64,000 bases of DNA, from positions 41,774-105,773 of the forward strand of contig WTPW01000147.1 in the NCBI GenBank assembly GCA_009809945.1, read 5' to 3'. The first letter of the stretch is position 1. Every line of letters starts with the position of its first letter. Under the pieces are notes generated by a model that had not been told where the DNA came from, did no database searches, and saw only the letters and a program-made list of their open reading frames with translations. Position numbers and translations under genes: made by a program. Of this stretch, positions 1 to 11,577 are shown one piece after another. The stretch is from Gigaspora margarita. Lineage: Eukaryota; Glomeromycota; Glomeromycetes; Diversisporales; Gigasporaceae.

Positions 1-129
1 GCCATGGAGCCTATTCCTTTTTCATAACAATACCCAACTCTTTCTGTTCTATTAACATCATCCATTTAGCAAATTTTTATAATAAAGATATTTTCTGATA
101 CTGCTACTGCAGCTTGATTCTAGATATTT

Positions 130-320
130 ACTCACAAAGGTGCTTGCACTGCTACTACAACAGCAGAACCTAATTTCTCACAAATATATAAAGTTCTTGC
201 ACTGCTATTGCAGCTTCAAAGCCTAAAACTTTTACATAAGGTCCTTGCATTGTTGCTACAACTGTAGAATCTAATATTTCATATGAGGTTCTTGCACTAA
301 TATTGCAGCTGTGGAGCCTA
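130..320 (+). repeat. Degenerate ~50-bp tandem repeat
   Basis: Four imperfect units begin with a form of cttgcactgctattgcagc (about 143, 194, 243 and 290), about 50 bp apart, each followed by a variable 'aaycctaa' stretch. A longer duplication overlaps it: the segment ggagcctattcctttttcat occurs near 7 and again near 314, about 308 bp apart. No coding meaning is apparent. Origin is unknown; it could be the end of a longer minisatellite that starts before the window. Confidence 0.6.
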
Positions 321-329
321 TTCCTTTTT

Positions 330-1045
330 CATAACAATACTAAACTCCTTCTATTCAATTATCATCATCCATATCAGCAGATTTTTAATAATATTCAAAT
401 GCCTTTTATTCATTCCTTTAAACTTCTATGTCTTTTCATAAAAATATCAAACTCTTCTTGTTCTATTTGCATTACTCAAATTAGCAGATTTTTAATAATA
501 TTCGAATGCCTTTCTTTTAATGCCTTTTTTGTAACAATATCCAACTTCTCTCATTCCATCAGCATCTTCTATATTAGCCAACTTTTCTAACAACTTTCAT
601 CAATAAGTATTCTATCTATACATCCAATATCTGCAGATTTTTGATAATATTTAAATGTGTTCTTATATCTTTTCTAACCCCTATTTCATTTTTATAACAG
701 TATTTGATATTAAATATTCTATTAGCATATCCTATATCTGCAGATTTTTGATAATATTAGAATGCCTTTTTATGTCTTTTTTAACCTATTTCATTTTTAC
801 AACTATATCAAAATTTTTGATAATATTTGGATGCCTTCTTTATGTATATTTCAATTTCTATTCCATTTTAATAATAATGTCCAATATTATATATTCTATT
901 AGAATGTCCTATATATCTGCAGATTTTTGATAATATTCAGGTACCTTCTTTGTGTCTTTTTCAATTTCTATCCCATTTTCATAATAATGTCTGGATTTTT
1001 CTATTTTTATAGCAATGTCCTATATTTGATGATATTCAAATGCTT
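330..1045 (+). repeat. Degenerate ~108-bp tandem repeat
   Basis: The phrase gcagatttttgataatatt, usually followed by a form of 'caaatgcctt', recurs near 376, 484, 633, 739, 811, 918 and 1028. Most spacings are 106-110 bp; one is longer and one shorter. Between them lie variants of 'atttcatttttataacaatatcc' content. The short open frames here (for example 303-590 and 655-930) are by-products of the repeat and rich in I, F and S; I do not treat them as genes. Confidence 0.65.
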
Positions 1046-1693
1046 TCTGCTATTTAGATAAAACAAGAGATTTTTTATAGTTTTCACTGCTAATTGTTCT
1101 TGAATACAAAAGAGCCAGTCTTCATTACAAGGCAAATGATACGAAAAGAAAATACCTTTTTAACTTAACAAAACACCTTAAATGTCTTTTCCTTTTTTGT
1201 CTTATCCATAGTATGCAATTCTATTTCAACAATCATATGCAATTACAATATATACCAAAAAACACTTGCATCAAACAAGATACTATAACAATCACAATGA
1301 TAACTATTAAAAATCTATAAAAGGCTAATTCAACAAATTGAACATGTAATCTAATAAAGTTATCTGATATCGCAATAATGATTGCTCTGTTACTTCATTA
1401 ACAGGATTCTCGATAGCTAATTCCTATAGGACTGCAGGCTTTGCTATTTGGAAGTTTAAAAATTGTTGGAGAACTTCTTCTACTATAATAGGATCAGTAA
1501 GAGAAGTATACAAAACAGAATTAATATGAGAAAGTAGCTGATAGTATTGATACCAAAAGTTGTCAAAAAGGGGTTGGTTAATAGGTCTGTAAGCAGTCCA
1601 ATTATGGTAATATGATTGAACATAGTGTTTGATTGAGCTAGGATCTGTAACAAGTTGGTTATCATGTTTGATATTTGTGAAATGAATACATTA

Positions 1694-2966
1694 TGTTGCC
1701 AAAAATATGCTACCTTTTTTGGCAATTTTTAATACAAAAAATCTGGGGTAGCTTATTTTCAGATTATTTACTATTTTAATTAATTTAAGGCACAACAAAA
1801 GGTAGCTTATTTTTGGATGCAAACTCTAAATAGTAAAATTAATAATAACAAATAAATAAATATGTTGTATTACCATATGTTTTCAAAAATAAATTGCCCA
1901 ATTTTGAACACAAAAAATTGAAATAGCTTCTTTTAGTCAACAATTATAATTGCTATATAGTAAAGTTATAATTTTACTATATAAATTGATTATAGTCGCT
2001 TAAGTAAACTTATTCTAAAGATCAAATATATATATTCTGAATTTTTATATAAATTATAGAACTTTTTATTATTAGACTTTTAATTTTTACGCTAAACAAA
2101 TATGTTTTTTTAAAAAAGGAGCAATTTATATTCTGTGGGGTTGGTATTCTTATTTTTCGCACCTCCGATCGTACCAATCAAATGATTAAATTTTGTGTAA
2201 CAATTGAATGTAAACAAAGACAAAAAATGTAAACAAAAATTAAAAAATCTAAATAACTTAAAAAAAATTAAAGATATTATAAAAATTTTTTTGCACCTAT
2301 ATGTAAAATTTGATGCTAAACAAGTTTACTTAGAGGACTTAAGAAGATTATCTTAGTAAGTTTTTAAGATATTATCAAAAAACTACAGAAAAAAAATAAA
2401 AAAATGAAAATATCCTAAAATTCTATTAAGATAATCTTTGTTTGGCATCTAAGTAAACTTGTTCAGCATCAAATTTTGCATATAGGCGCACTATCTAAAA
2501 ATAATTTTTATCAATATTATATAAGTTATTGTTAAAATAAAAAATAACTCCAAAATTATAACTTAACAATTAACCAATCAAAATCGAGATGTGAGATGCA
2601 AGGATGCGAGACATACATTTTTCTTTTAAAAAAAATTAAAATTTTTTTTGTTAAACGTAAAAATTAAAAGTCAAATAATAAAAAATATCTGATTTATATG
2701 AAAATTTCAGAATTTATATATTTTGAAATTGCCAATAAGTTTACTTAAGTGCTCATAATTGATTTATATAGTAAAATTTTAATTTAACTATGTAGTAAAT
2801 ATAATTGATTGTGAGAGTACCTTTTTTTTGGAACTAAAAATTTTGTTAATTATTTTTGGGTGTGACAAAGAGGGTAGCTTATTTTCAGATCAAAAGCATT
2901 TTTACATTTTTGGATCAAAACAGAGGGGTAGCTTATTTTAGGAGATAGCTTATTTTTGGCAATATA
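1694..2966. mobile_element. Foldback TIR element, family FB1, copy A
   Basis: The ends are inverted copies of ttgccaaaaataagcta, which is repeated in variant form inside each end (aaaataagctacc). The left arm (about 1694-2110) and right arm (about 2640-2966) are long imperfect inverted repeats sharing cgcttaagtaaacttatt and tatttgacttttaattttt. The middle holds a second, nested inverted pair: the phrase aaatttgatgctaaacaagt near 2310 and its mirror near 2465. No transposase is present, so it is non-autonomous. It sits inside the minus-strand LINE relic. A TSD could not be read with confidence. Confidence 0.7.
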
Positions 2967-3499
2967 TAGTAGAAGGATGGTATTGATCAAGAATGCTATT
3001 AATAGCTTGTATAGGTTTGGATATAAGTGTTTCACATTATTTTTTAGAGGCTTGATTAATTTGTATTAAAAAAGAAGGAAGTATTCTAACTAATAAGTAT
3101 AATAAATCTGTTTTTAGGCTTTATAGGCATGTTGAAGCTATGGTTGAATACTAGAAGAATCAAGTGATAAAAGAGAATCCAGATTGCATTTGGTATAAAA
3201 ATTAATAGAGAGAATATGTGAGTTAATATGTGAAAGGTAAAGATTTGAGTTGTTTTTTATATTTTTAATAAGATAACCAAGTTTTTGAGTCCAGTATAAA
3301 GAGCAGTACAATATAGTGTATATTTGTGGTTGTAGCTGCATTTGTAAGATATTTTGTTAGAAATTAATTGAATTGCTGCTTGTAGAATAGAATATTAAAT
3401 TTTGTGCCAAGTAGTATCAATATTTTCTGAGTATTTGTTGAAGAAGGTATATTATATTGTAAAAATAGCTAAATAATAAGCTCTAAGAACTCTGTTTAC

Positions 3500-4285
3500 T
3501 GGTCTGATGACATGGATTTGCAGTTGAAAATTTTTTTGACTAATGCCTATATGCATACAAGGAGGTTTGCTGTAAGCATTAGTAAATGTCCAGGAAGAAG
3601 AAAGAATAGAATGGTTACTAAGAGTACTAGTCTGGCTATTATTGATGTTATATAAAAGAATAAATTGTATATTAAATGAGTCTGTTCATATATAGTCTAT
3701 TCTGCTATGAGTTAGAATGTTTGACCAGGTATAATGTGTATTGTTAAAGTGGGTACCTATATCAAACATGTTTATATGATGTAAAAAGTTGATAAGTTTG
3801 TATTTGGATAAAGAAGAGCTTATTGCATTGTCCTGAGTATTAAAGTCCCAAGAATAATAGGATGAAAATTAAGTTGTCAAGCTTGTAAAATCCAGTTAAT
3901 AACAGTATTTTGAGTATTATTTCTTTTAATAGTATTAGTTGAAGATAAATAAACAGAAATAATTCATAATTTGATATTGCTTTTAAAAAAGAGATCTAGT
4001 ATAACTGCACCTCCTGGATGTGTATAGCTGCTATAAACATGAGGTTTGAGATAGTTACAAATCAAAATAGTAGCACCTTCTATTGAACTATCAGCATTAG
4101 CCCAATAACAGTATACAAATTGTAATTACAAAATGAGAGTTTGGTTTTGTGTAAAATTTTGGTTTCTGTAATACAAGCAAAAGAGATTTTGTGATTGATA
4201 CAGTAATCTTGCAATATTTGTCTCTTAGAGGCTAAGTTAAAACCTCTAACATTGTGAGTAGCAATATTAATATGTAGATTATGAG
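3500..4285 (-). pseudogene. LINE APE-type endonuclease remnant
   Basis: From about 4282 downward the minus strand translates as INIATHNVRGFNLASKRQ and then CITETKI, matching the start of exonuclease-endonuclease-phosphatase domains of LINEs (N of THN and E of TETK are metal/catalytic positions). Further on are ISVYLSS, HPIILGT (family: LGDFN), HYTWSN, SRIDYI followed by a TGA where the family has W, and SNHS (family: SDHS). The first stop is near 4080, and other stops and frame changes follow. The role in a live element would be nicking target DNA for target-primed reverse transcription. The open frame 3138-3341 is in the decayed region further downstream. Confidence 0.6.
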
Positions 4286-4529
4286 TAGACTATAAGTTTG
4301 AAGATATTATAAGATTGTTGCTTGTAGTTGGTAAACTATTATGAGGTAATGAAGTAGAAGAAGGTATAGGATAAAAGAAATCATCTATAGAGTTGGGAAT
4401 TTGAATATTGTTATTATTGCTAAATGCAAGTTAAAGTTTGTAGATGATTTGAGTTCACAAGAAGAAATGGTCTGGTATAAAGTTCTCATATGGTAAATAG
4501 ATGTGTGACTCCATAAAATAGTAACTAAT

Positions 4530-4913
4530 TCATGGGTAAAGTTTTATAAAAATTCTAATATATTGGTTGGAATAGTACATAAGGTAGTTTTCTTGGATAT
4601 ATTCTAAAAATGAACATATAATTTGTGGTACAGAAAGGGTTTGTAATCTGTGATGATAAAAGAATTTGTTATAGCATGCTAGTGGATCATATATTTTAGA
4701 AGTATTGGAGCATAGATTTGTAGAAGTTTTCTCTACCAAAGGAGTTGTATTGAAATTAGTACTAGTAGTATCAGTTTCATCTGGCAGCAGTTCATTATTA
4801 TGATAGGTTGGTACTAAATTGTTGTTGATATTAGAAATTAATATCTTAGAGGGATATTTAGTACATTGTCTTTTATGGTGCTCACTGTATGCCCAGCTTG
4901 CACAGCTTTGCAA
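4530..4913 (-). pseudogene. LINE zinc-knuckle-like remnant, 127 codons open
   Basis: The open frame begins with CASWAYSEHHKRQCTKYP, which resembles a CCHC/CCHH zinc knuckle of LINE ORF1 or gag-like proteins with a C-x2-C pattern eroded at the second position (W-A-Y in place of a C-G-Y type core). The rest is S/T/N-rich and not recognised. It lies 250 bp upstream (in the reading sense) of the endonuclease, where LINEs carry such a knuckle. This assignment rests on position and one motif. Confidence 0.4.
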
Positions 4914-5077
4914 GTTCAGAAGTTCTCTGATTAAATGTTAGAAGACCATCATTATCTAAATCTTCTGAATAAATAGGCTTTACCACCTGTCTACTTACAT
5001 TATTTTCTTCTCTAACATCTAAGAATGTGTCTTTTAAAGAAGTAGTAGCTGCATCTATGGGTTTGTATAAGACAATA

Positions 5078-6746
5078 TTATTGAAAATGAGTTTTTCTCA
5101 AAAAGAGAGATTCTTCAATTAAAGATAGAATTTGAAAGTTGATATTAAATTTTGTAATCAGAAGTTTTTCAGCCTTAGAATATGCATTTGTTTTATAGAA
5201 TTTAAATATTTGTGAAAAGGATAGTTGTTTATCTTTAATTAGATCAAAGTAGGTAATTATTTGTGCCAAAAAGTCTGTATCAATAATTTCATTAGTAATT
5301 TTATCAATAGCTGAGTCTTTGGTAAGGTTGTTTATATTATGGTTTTGTGCAGCAGCTAGTTGATATAATACAGTCAGATCTCCCTAAATACAACCTTCCT
5401 AAATGCAACACCTCTCTAAATGCAACCTTAAATTCTGGTCCAAATATATTTCTAACCTCTGTAAATGCAATTTTTCTTATTGTTCTCTAAATGCAAGCTG
5501 TCAAAAGTTTGGCCCAATGACTTGCATTTAGGGAGGTCTGACTATATTAAATATTTATAAAAGAAGGCATTTTGATAACCTTCTCTTGTTTTTGCTAAAT
5601 TGTCTGCACAATAAAGTACTTTAGCTTCATCTGCAAGTTTATTAAGAAGTTTTGTTAGAAAAGGTTTGTCAAATGTAGCTTTGTGTTCACTATTTATATA
5701 AAATATTGATTCATCAATATGAAGGTCTTCTATATTGAAAGTCTTTTTTGAAAAGGATTCAAATAAATTATCAAGTATATGCTTGAAGAGTTTAGGTGCA
5801 TCATGTTGGTGATTTTCATTTATAAATGTGCAGTCTGTATGTTTGCAGGTAAGTATATGATAATTGATAGAGCTAAAGATTTCTTACACCTTTCTTGAAA
5901 ACTATATAGTTCACAAAAGATAACTTTAATAGATAGAAGATTTCTAAGTTGAGAAATAAATTTTTTAAGGGTATTGAAGGTTTGTTCTTTATCAAATGAA
6001 TTAGTAAATTGATGATTATAGATAGAAAAAAATTGTTCAAACAATTCTTTAAAGTGATCAAAGAGTTAAGTAAAGTAATAGAGAAATTTTTAAGAAATAG
6101 AGATTTAGGAATGTTAAAAGAAGTTTAATATTAAATTTGTTGTCATGCTTAATTGTAAGATATTTTTCTGTTTTATCTGTAGAAACTGTATATGAATATT
6201 AAATTTGTTGTCATGCTTAATTGTAAGATAATTTTCTGTTTTATCTGTAGAATCTGTATATAAAAAAGATTGTATGTTATTAATTGATAGTTATCAGATA
6301 AATAAAGATGTATATGTGCTAAGTTCAGACAAAATTGAAAGTCTATTTTCTGGTTTATAAGAAAAAATTGTAGCTACAGATGCAAATATCTTAGTATAGT
6401 TAAGTTTAGTAAAAAGAATTGTTGTAAATTTGTTAATTAGGAGTTTAAGAATCTTTTCATAGATTTAAATAGTATTTTGGTTTTTATTTATATTTGGGTT
6501 TTTTTTGGTAAATAAAGCTAGTAAGGAAATCAGGGCTTTTTCCTACTATTGTTCTAATAATGTAGTGAAAGATTGCTTTAAGAGGTTTGCTATTTTTTGT
6601 TCCTTCTTTAATAATACTTCCAGAATAGAAATTATAAAGATATAATTTAAGGAAGTTGTGTAATCAAGATGATATATTTGTTTGAAGCTTTTATTGGATT
6701 CTATTTTTTTAGTGATTGGAAAGTTTGCAAGCCAATCAAAAGTCAA
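5078..6746 (-). pseudogene. LINE ORF1-like remnants, several frames
   Basis: Short minus-strand open pieces at 5078-5269, 5820-6061 and 6546-6746 are K/L/I/F-rich, of similar composition, and collinear with the knuckle and endonuclease. None shows a domain I can name. The pieces are separated by stops and by a MITE at 5371-5544. The segment near 6110-6170 is duplicated almost exactly at about 6190-6250 (attaaatttgttgtcatgct shared). I infer that they derive from the 5' part of the LINE, but they could equally be the decayed coding region of an unrelated gene. Confidence 0.3.
5371..5544. mobile_element. pogo-type MITE (TA target site)
   Basis: Terminal inverted repeats read cagtcagatctccctaaata on the left and tagtcagacctccctaaatg on the right (inverted). 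TA dinucleotides flank both ends (5369-5370 and 5545-5546). TIRs of the form CAGT-N3-ACCTC-N2-TAAATGCA and a TA duplication are typical of the pogo/Tigger branch of Tc1-mariner. The 174-bp body has further 'taaatgcaa' words and no coding. The transposase remnant at 51.95 kb is a plausible kind of source. Confidence 0.75.
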
Positions 6747-6822
6747 ATTAGATTTGGTATGGGTATTGGAAGTATTGCTAGAAGATAAATTTTTATTAGA
6801 AGGTGTTTGCTATTCTTTATTA

Positions 6823-6957
6823 AAAGATTGTTGTTGTTGTTTTTGTTACTGTTGCTGTTGTTGTTGTTGTTGTTGTTGCTGTTGTTGCTGCTGCTGCTGT
6901 TGTTGTTGCTATTGTTGTTGCCATTGTTGCTATTTTTGTTGCTGTTGCTGATGTTGT
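6823..6957. repeat. (TTG/CAA)n trinucleotide repeat
   Basis: About 130 bp of imperfect TTG/TGC units on the plus strand, i.e. CAA/GCA on the minus strand. In the LINE-sense minus frames it would code poly-N, poly-Q or poly-T/S. The plus-strand frames (poly-C, poly-L) are shadows. Confidence 0.85.
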
Positions 6958-7339
6958 TGTTTTTTAACTTTAATTTGTTTACCTCTTTGTGCAAGTCTTC
7001 TAAGAAAATTGAGTTTTTTTCTTTTGAAGTAATAGAAGGAAAGTTGTTTTAAGTTTCTTTTTTTTTTAAACAGGAGCTTGTTTAAAATCTTGTTTTATTT
7101 TAACACATTAGAGTAGCTGTGCAGCATGTGATATAGCACAGGACCAGTATGATCATGTGACAAATTCAAAATGCATGTTCGTGTAAAATAATATTCGTTG
7201 ATAATTTGTTAAATTTACCTGTTTAATAGTTTAACTTTTTATCTATATCACATATAAAAAAAAGATACTGCATCATAAAAATAATTAATCAAAGATAAAC
7301 CATTAGTTTGAGTGCTTTAATTATAATGTTTTATTTATT

Positions 7340-8830
7340 CTTGCTTGATCAGGTGATATAAATAGAAGTCTATTTGTTAAATTTCAAATATACAAAAGTG
7401 TGCATAATGATCAAAGGTCAAATTTTTAATAAATAATAAAGAAATAGATAGCAACTAATTTTTTCATTGTGGTCTATATTGGTAATAGTAAAAAGGTGAA
7501 TTAATTTGTGTTAAAATTATCACAATTTCTATCATGAATTACTATAAAAAATTTTGTTACAAACTTACTTGACAGATAATGCATTTTAAACTTTATTGAA
7601 ATTATTATGGTTTCTATTAAGAATTACTATAAAAAATTGTCATATAAAACTTGCTCGTGAGTTACTGTTATAAAAATTATCATTCTGGCAATATACAATA
7701 TGTGACACATTAAAGCATGTTATTAATACTATTTATATATATTTTGGTTAATTTTAAAAGATACAATGTGCACATAATGAATGGAAGTCTATTTCTGGTA
7801 AAAAGGTGAATTAGTTTGCATTAAAGTTATCGTAATTTTGTTGTTAATTACTATAAAAATTTGTTACAAACTTACCCAACAGATAATACATTTTAAGGTT
7901 GAGTTTGTATTAAAAAATTTGCATACAAAACTTTTCATTATTCTAAAAATACATTAGTTAGTTCGCATTGATCATTATAGTTTTTATCATAAGTAAATCT
8001 TACCATTCTGGCAATACACAATATGTGACTTATTAATGTTATTCATATCTTGGTTAATTTTAATGATACAATGTTTGCATAATGAATGGAAGTCTATTTG
8101 TTAACTGAACTAATTTGTTCATTGTGTTAATGATAAAAAGAAGAATTAGTTTGCATTAGAGCTATTGTAATTTTTATTATGAATTCTATAAAATTTTGTT
8201 ACAAACTTACCTGACAGATAATATGTTTTAAGGTTGAGTTTGTATTAAAAAATTTTCATGCAAAACTCACTCTTATTCAAAAAATTACAATATGTGAGTT
8301 AGTTCACATTGATTATTATAGTTTCTGTGAGTTACTATTATAAACCTCACCATTCTGGCAATACACAATATGTGACTTATTAATGTTATTCATATCTCAG
8401 TTAATTTTAATGATACAATGTTCACATGATAAATGGAAGTCTATTTGTTAACTGAACTGATTTGTTCATTGTGTTAATGGCAAAAAGGAGAATTAGTTTG
8501 CATTAAAGCTATCATAATTTTTATCATAAATTACTATAAAAATTTGTTACAAACTTACTTAGCAAATAATACGTTTTAAAGTTGAGTTTGTATTAAAATT
8601 TTTATGCAAAACTCACTCTTATCTAAAAATTACAATATGTGAGTTAGTTTGTATTAATTATTATAGTTTCTGTAGATTACTATTATAAACTTCACCATTA
8701 TGGTGATACACAATATGTGACTTACTAACATATGTTATTAATGTTATCCATATCTCAGTTAATTTCAAAGATACAAGATGCACATAATGAATGGTTAAAT
8801 TTCAAATATACAAGTGTGCATAATGATCGA
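7340..8830 (-). repeat. Satellite array, minus orientation
   Basis: Units of roughly 90-110 bp read, on the minus strand, like the larger array at 15.5-21.9 kb: compare gttacaaacttacctgacag and aaggttgagtttgtattaaa here with the inverse of the 'ttctgtaac' and 'actcaacctt' blocks there. Units are organised into larger blocks: the phrase aatggaagtctatttgttaa recurs near 8084 and 8433 (about 349 bp apart), with shorter variants near 7360 and 7780. So the array looks like a higher-order repeat of about three monomers. No coding. Confidence 0.7.
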
Positions 8831-8849
8831 AAGTAAATTTTTAATAATA

Positions 8850-9990
8850 ATAAATAATAAATATAAATAGATGTAACTGATTATTAATTTACAGTAATAG
8901 ATCAATTATAAATTATGATGAATTTATTACAGATTTAAATAGTATTATCATTCTATTTTAAATTTTCTCACGGTCTAACTATGGTATAGATGGTCTCCTA
9001 ATATAAAATAACCAAATGCATAATTTTATCATTTTTGGTTACCTACATAAAATGTAATTAAATTTTTCACTTAGATCACGTTTCAAATCACATTTTCAGA
9101 TTTGATCTAATCAAAAATGCTAAAGCGTACAAACTCAGAATTAAATGATATAGATAAATAGATAGATAAATAGATAGATAGATAGATAAATTATCTTGAC
9201 TAACTATCCTCCTAATTTTACACATTTACAATATTCCCACTCTATGCCTGATTTAGATACAAAATATTATTAATCAAAAATGTAGTAATAATCTATAACA
9301 AATTATTATGATAACTACAATAATTAAGTATTAACTAGCTATAGATGATCCCAGATCATGTAAACAATCAAAAAATGTTGCAACTAGTTACAGATTTCTC
9401 GAATATAATAGTAACTGCTATTATAGATTTTGAATGATCAAGCATGTTGTAATACACAGTTAACCAATTAAATTTAGATAATATGGATTTTATAATTTAT
9501 AATCAGTATGCCAGGTTTGCATCATATCACATAATCTACTTATGAAGTTGCAATATATGTAAAAAACTTAATTTCTGCCAAAAATGAATAAATGAAAATT
9601 ATTACTTCTACTAAAAAAGAATTCTGCAAAAATTAGCATAGGCCACGACCAAAACTTGAATCAAACCATCCCTTTCACATTTTATATTACACATTTATGT
9701 GATCATACTGGTATTCATGATGCAATAAATATCCTTTAAGGATTATAGTCTGGTGCATATTGTTCATTTGAAGATAATTTAACACAGGGAATATCTTTAG
9801 CTTTGCATAAAAAACAAGTATGAAAGTGTTGTAAATAAGGAGTAATAGCTATAGAAGTTGGATCTTTATAGTAGTTTGGAAATAAGATTCTAGGTTGTGT
9901 ATTTGTAAGGTCAAGATTTTGAGTTATAGGTTGTTTAATAGGTGATTTGGGAACAGTATCTTTAATTTAAAGAAATCTTTTAACAATTGG
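8850..9990. other. AT-rich stretch without features
   Basis: No open frame of note, no readable TIR pair and no satellite phrase. It contains one tetranucleotide repeat (separate entry) and otherwise unique-looking AT-rich DNA. Confidence 0.5.
9148..9193. repeat. (GATA)n microsatellite
   Basis: Imperfect gata/gataaata units, about 45 bp. Confidence 0.85.
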
Positions 9991-10313
9991 AGAGGTGTCT
10001 ATAGAAATTGGTTCTTGAAAAAGTATTTTAGTAGTAAGTTCAGTAGGAATATAGTAAAATTGAGATGTAAAATTAATCTGGTATTTTTTACAAATACAAG
10101 TACTAATTGTTCGGTTGGTTGAGTTGGTACAGAAAAGTCGTAATAGGTATTTTTAATTTTGGTTTCACTATTGGGAGGACTAAAGGCAAATGGCATTACT
10201 TTAAGTATTGCAGCATCTGTTTCTTTAATAAATACTCCAAAATGATTTTTGTATTTAAGATAAAAGTAGTTAATATTATAGAAATCAGGTTCTTTACTAG
10301 TAAGTGTAGGCAT
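9700..10313 (-). pseudogene. Unrecognised minus-strand coding remnant
   Basis: An open frame of 104 codons (10313 down to 9999) starts MPTLTSKEPDFYNINYFYLK and contains HFGVFIKETDAAILKVMPFAFSP, whose composition looks more like real protein than the surrounding random frames. Beyond 9999 similar content continues in another frame, with PISIDTSPIVKRFL and later CFLCKAKDIPC. I do not recognise the family. It might be the first exon-like part of the LINE ORF1 that ends near 7 kb, separated from it by the satellite array, or a broken host gene. The change of frame near 10.07 kb says it is not intact as one exon. Confidence 0.35.
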
Positions 10314-10379
10314 GTTAAATATATAGAGTTATATAGTAAGTTTTGTAAAACAAGTAGTGTAAAAAAGTAGTTCAAATTT

Positions 10380-11350
10380 AATTAAATAAAATATCTAATA
10401 TATATTTAGAATTATTCAAAAGAAGATTAAATTTAATAAATATAATAATAAGATAGAGATTGTTAAGAGCTTCACAAAGAGGTATAATTTGTTTTGTGTA
10501 ATGTAATTCCAACCAAGCAAGTATAGATTACATAAGTCATGTGCTATTTAGATCATATGATATTAGTCACATGTTATACAAATCATGTATTACACAAGAT
10601 GTGCAAGATTGTATAGTTTAGGTAACATTGCTTTGTATAAATTAGAAGGTTACAAAAAAGGAAATATTTGCTTTGTGTAAAGTTAATTAATAATTTGTTT
10701 AATTAATTGAGAACCAATAAGTTTCAGGTTATTAAAAATGTGGGTAACACACTTTATATTACACAAAAAACACCTGTAGGGGTATTTTTTATAGCAGAGT
10801 TAAAAAAGAAAAAAGAAAAGAAAAAAGAGAAATATAGAAAGGTTGAAGGTTTTTTTTGTATATATTAGTTAGTTTTAGGGCTAAAAATTGGAATGCAGCT
10901 TATTATAATAAGAAAAGTATGCTCTTTAACTTTTTTTTAGTTTGCAAGATAGATTAAAAAGGCTGTTTTAGATAAATTTTAAAAAAATTACAATTTTAGA
11001 CCAAAGGGCTTTTAATTAATAAGTTTGAAGGTTTTTGCAGTGAAATTCGAATATTATATATATTTTAGAGAGTAGAACAAGTTTATTTAAGGTAAAAACT
11101 AGGATAACTTAATAAATTATAAAGTTATAATGATTTTTAAAATAATTAAATTAGAAAATTTTGTGTACAAGAGTTCTTGAATAACTTTGTTAAATATAGT
11201 ATTGCATATTTTTAAAAGCTATTCTTTAATCCTCAAAATAACAATTTGTTTATGAATAGAAACAGAATTAAATATTTTTTTTAGAATACTATATCTTGTT
11301 AAAAGTGTAAGTTTGTGAAAGGCAAAGATATTTAAAGATATAAGTTGATG
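10380..11350. other. AT-rich stretch without genes
   Basis: Only short 'atcatgt/acatgat' words around 10.53-10.60 kb stand out (several near-palindromic catgt/acatg words). No TIR pair, tRNA or coding region could be supported. Confidence 0.4.
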
Positions 11351-11359
11351 ATAGTATTG

Positions 11360-11530
11360 AAAATCTTATATTCTCATGTTCTTATAAGAACATTACTTTT
11401 AATTTGAGAACATTTACAAAATTTAAACAAAATATATTTATTGATTGAAGTGTAATTCAGGTTTTTTCAAAATGTTCTCTATTAATTTTTTTTTGAGAAC
11501 ATTAAGTTTGTAAAATATGTTCTTTATACA
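11360..11530. repeat. gttctc/gagaac word cluster
   Basis: The words 'tgttctt', 'agaacat', 'gagaacatt' and 'atgttctct' occur in both orientations over 170 bp, exactly like the interior of the hAT-type element at 33837-34065. A smaller cluster is at 30150-30215. Ends and TSD of this copy could not be read, so it is probably a degraded relative. Confidence 0.4.
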
Positions 11531-11577
11531 TATATATAAAGTAATAAAAGATTATTGCTATTAATATAATAGTTTAA

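Larger units (their letters stand above)
3040..6990 (-). mobile_element. Decayed LINE (APE endonuclease type)
   Basis: Read on the minus strand, this stretch gives in order: a poly-N/Q-coding (CAA)n tract, long disordered-looking remnants, a zinc-knuckle-like patch, then an APE-type endonuclease domain, which is the usual order of a LINE. The reverse transcriptase part is not recognisable. The element is interrupted at its 3' side by the FB1 element ending near 2966; weak minus-strand coding at 1483-1690 may be its continuation but I could not confirm this. Several stops and frame changes make it dead. A pogo-type MITE lies inside it at 5371-5544. Boundaries are approximate. Confidence 0.55.

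Noticed and set aside
303-930. Open frames of 91-95 codons on the plus strand
   Set aside because: They lie inside the ~108-bp tandem repeat, are I/F/S-rich and repeat the same phrases; no coding signal.
6823-6957. CRISPR-like periodicity
   Set aside because: It is a plain trinucleotide repeat. No direct-repeat/spacer array exists anywhere in the window, and the organism is eukaryotic.
6682-7052. Plus-strand frames with poly-Cys and poly-Leu
   Set aside because: By-products of the (TTG)n repeat in different frames.
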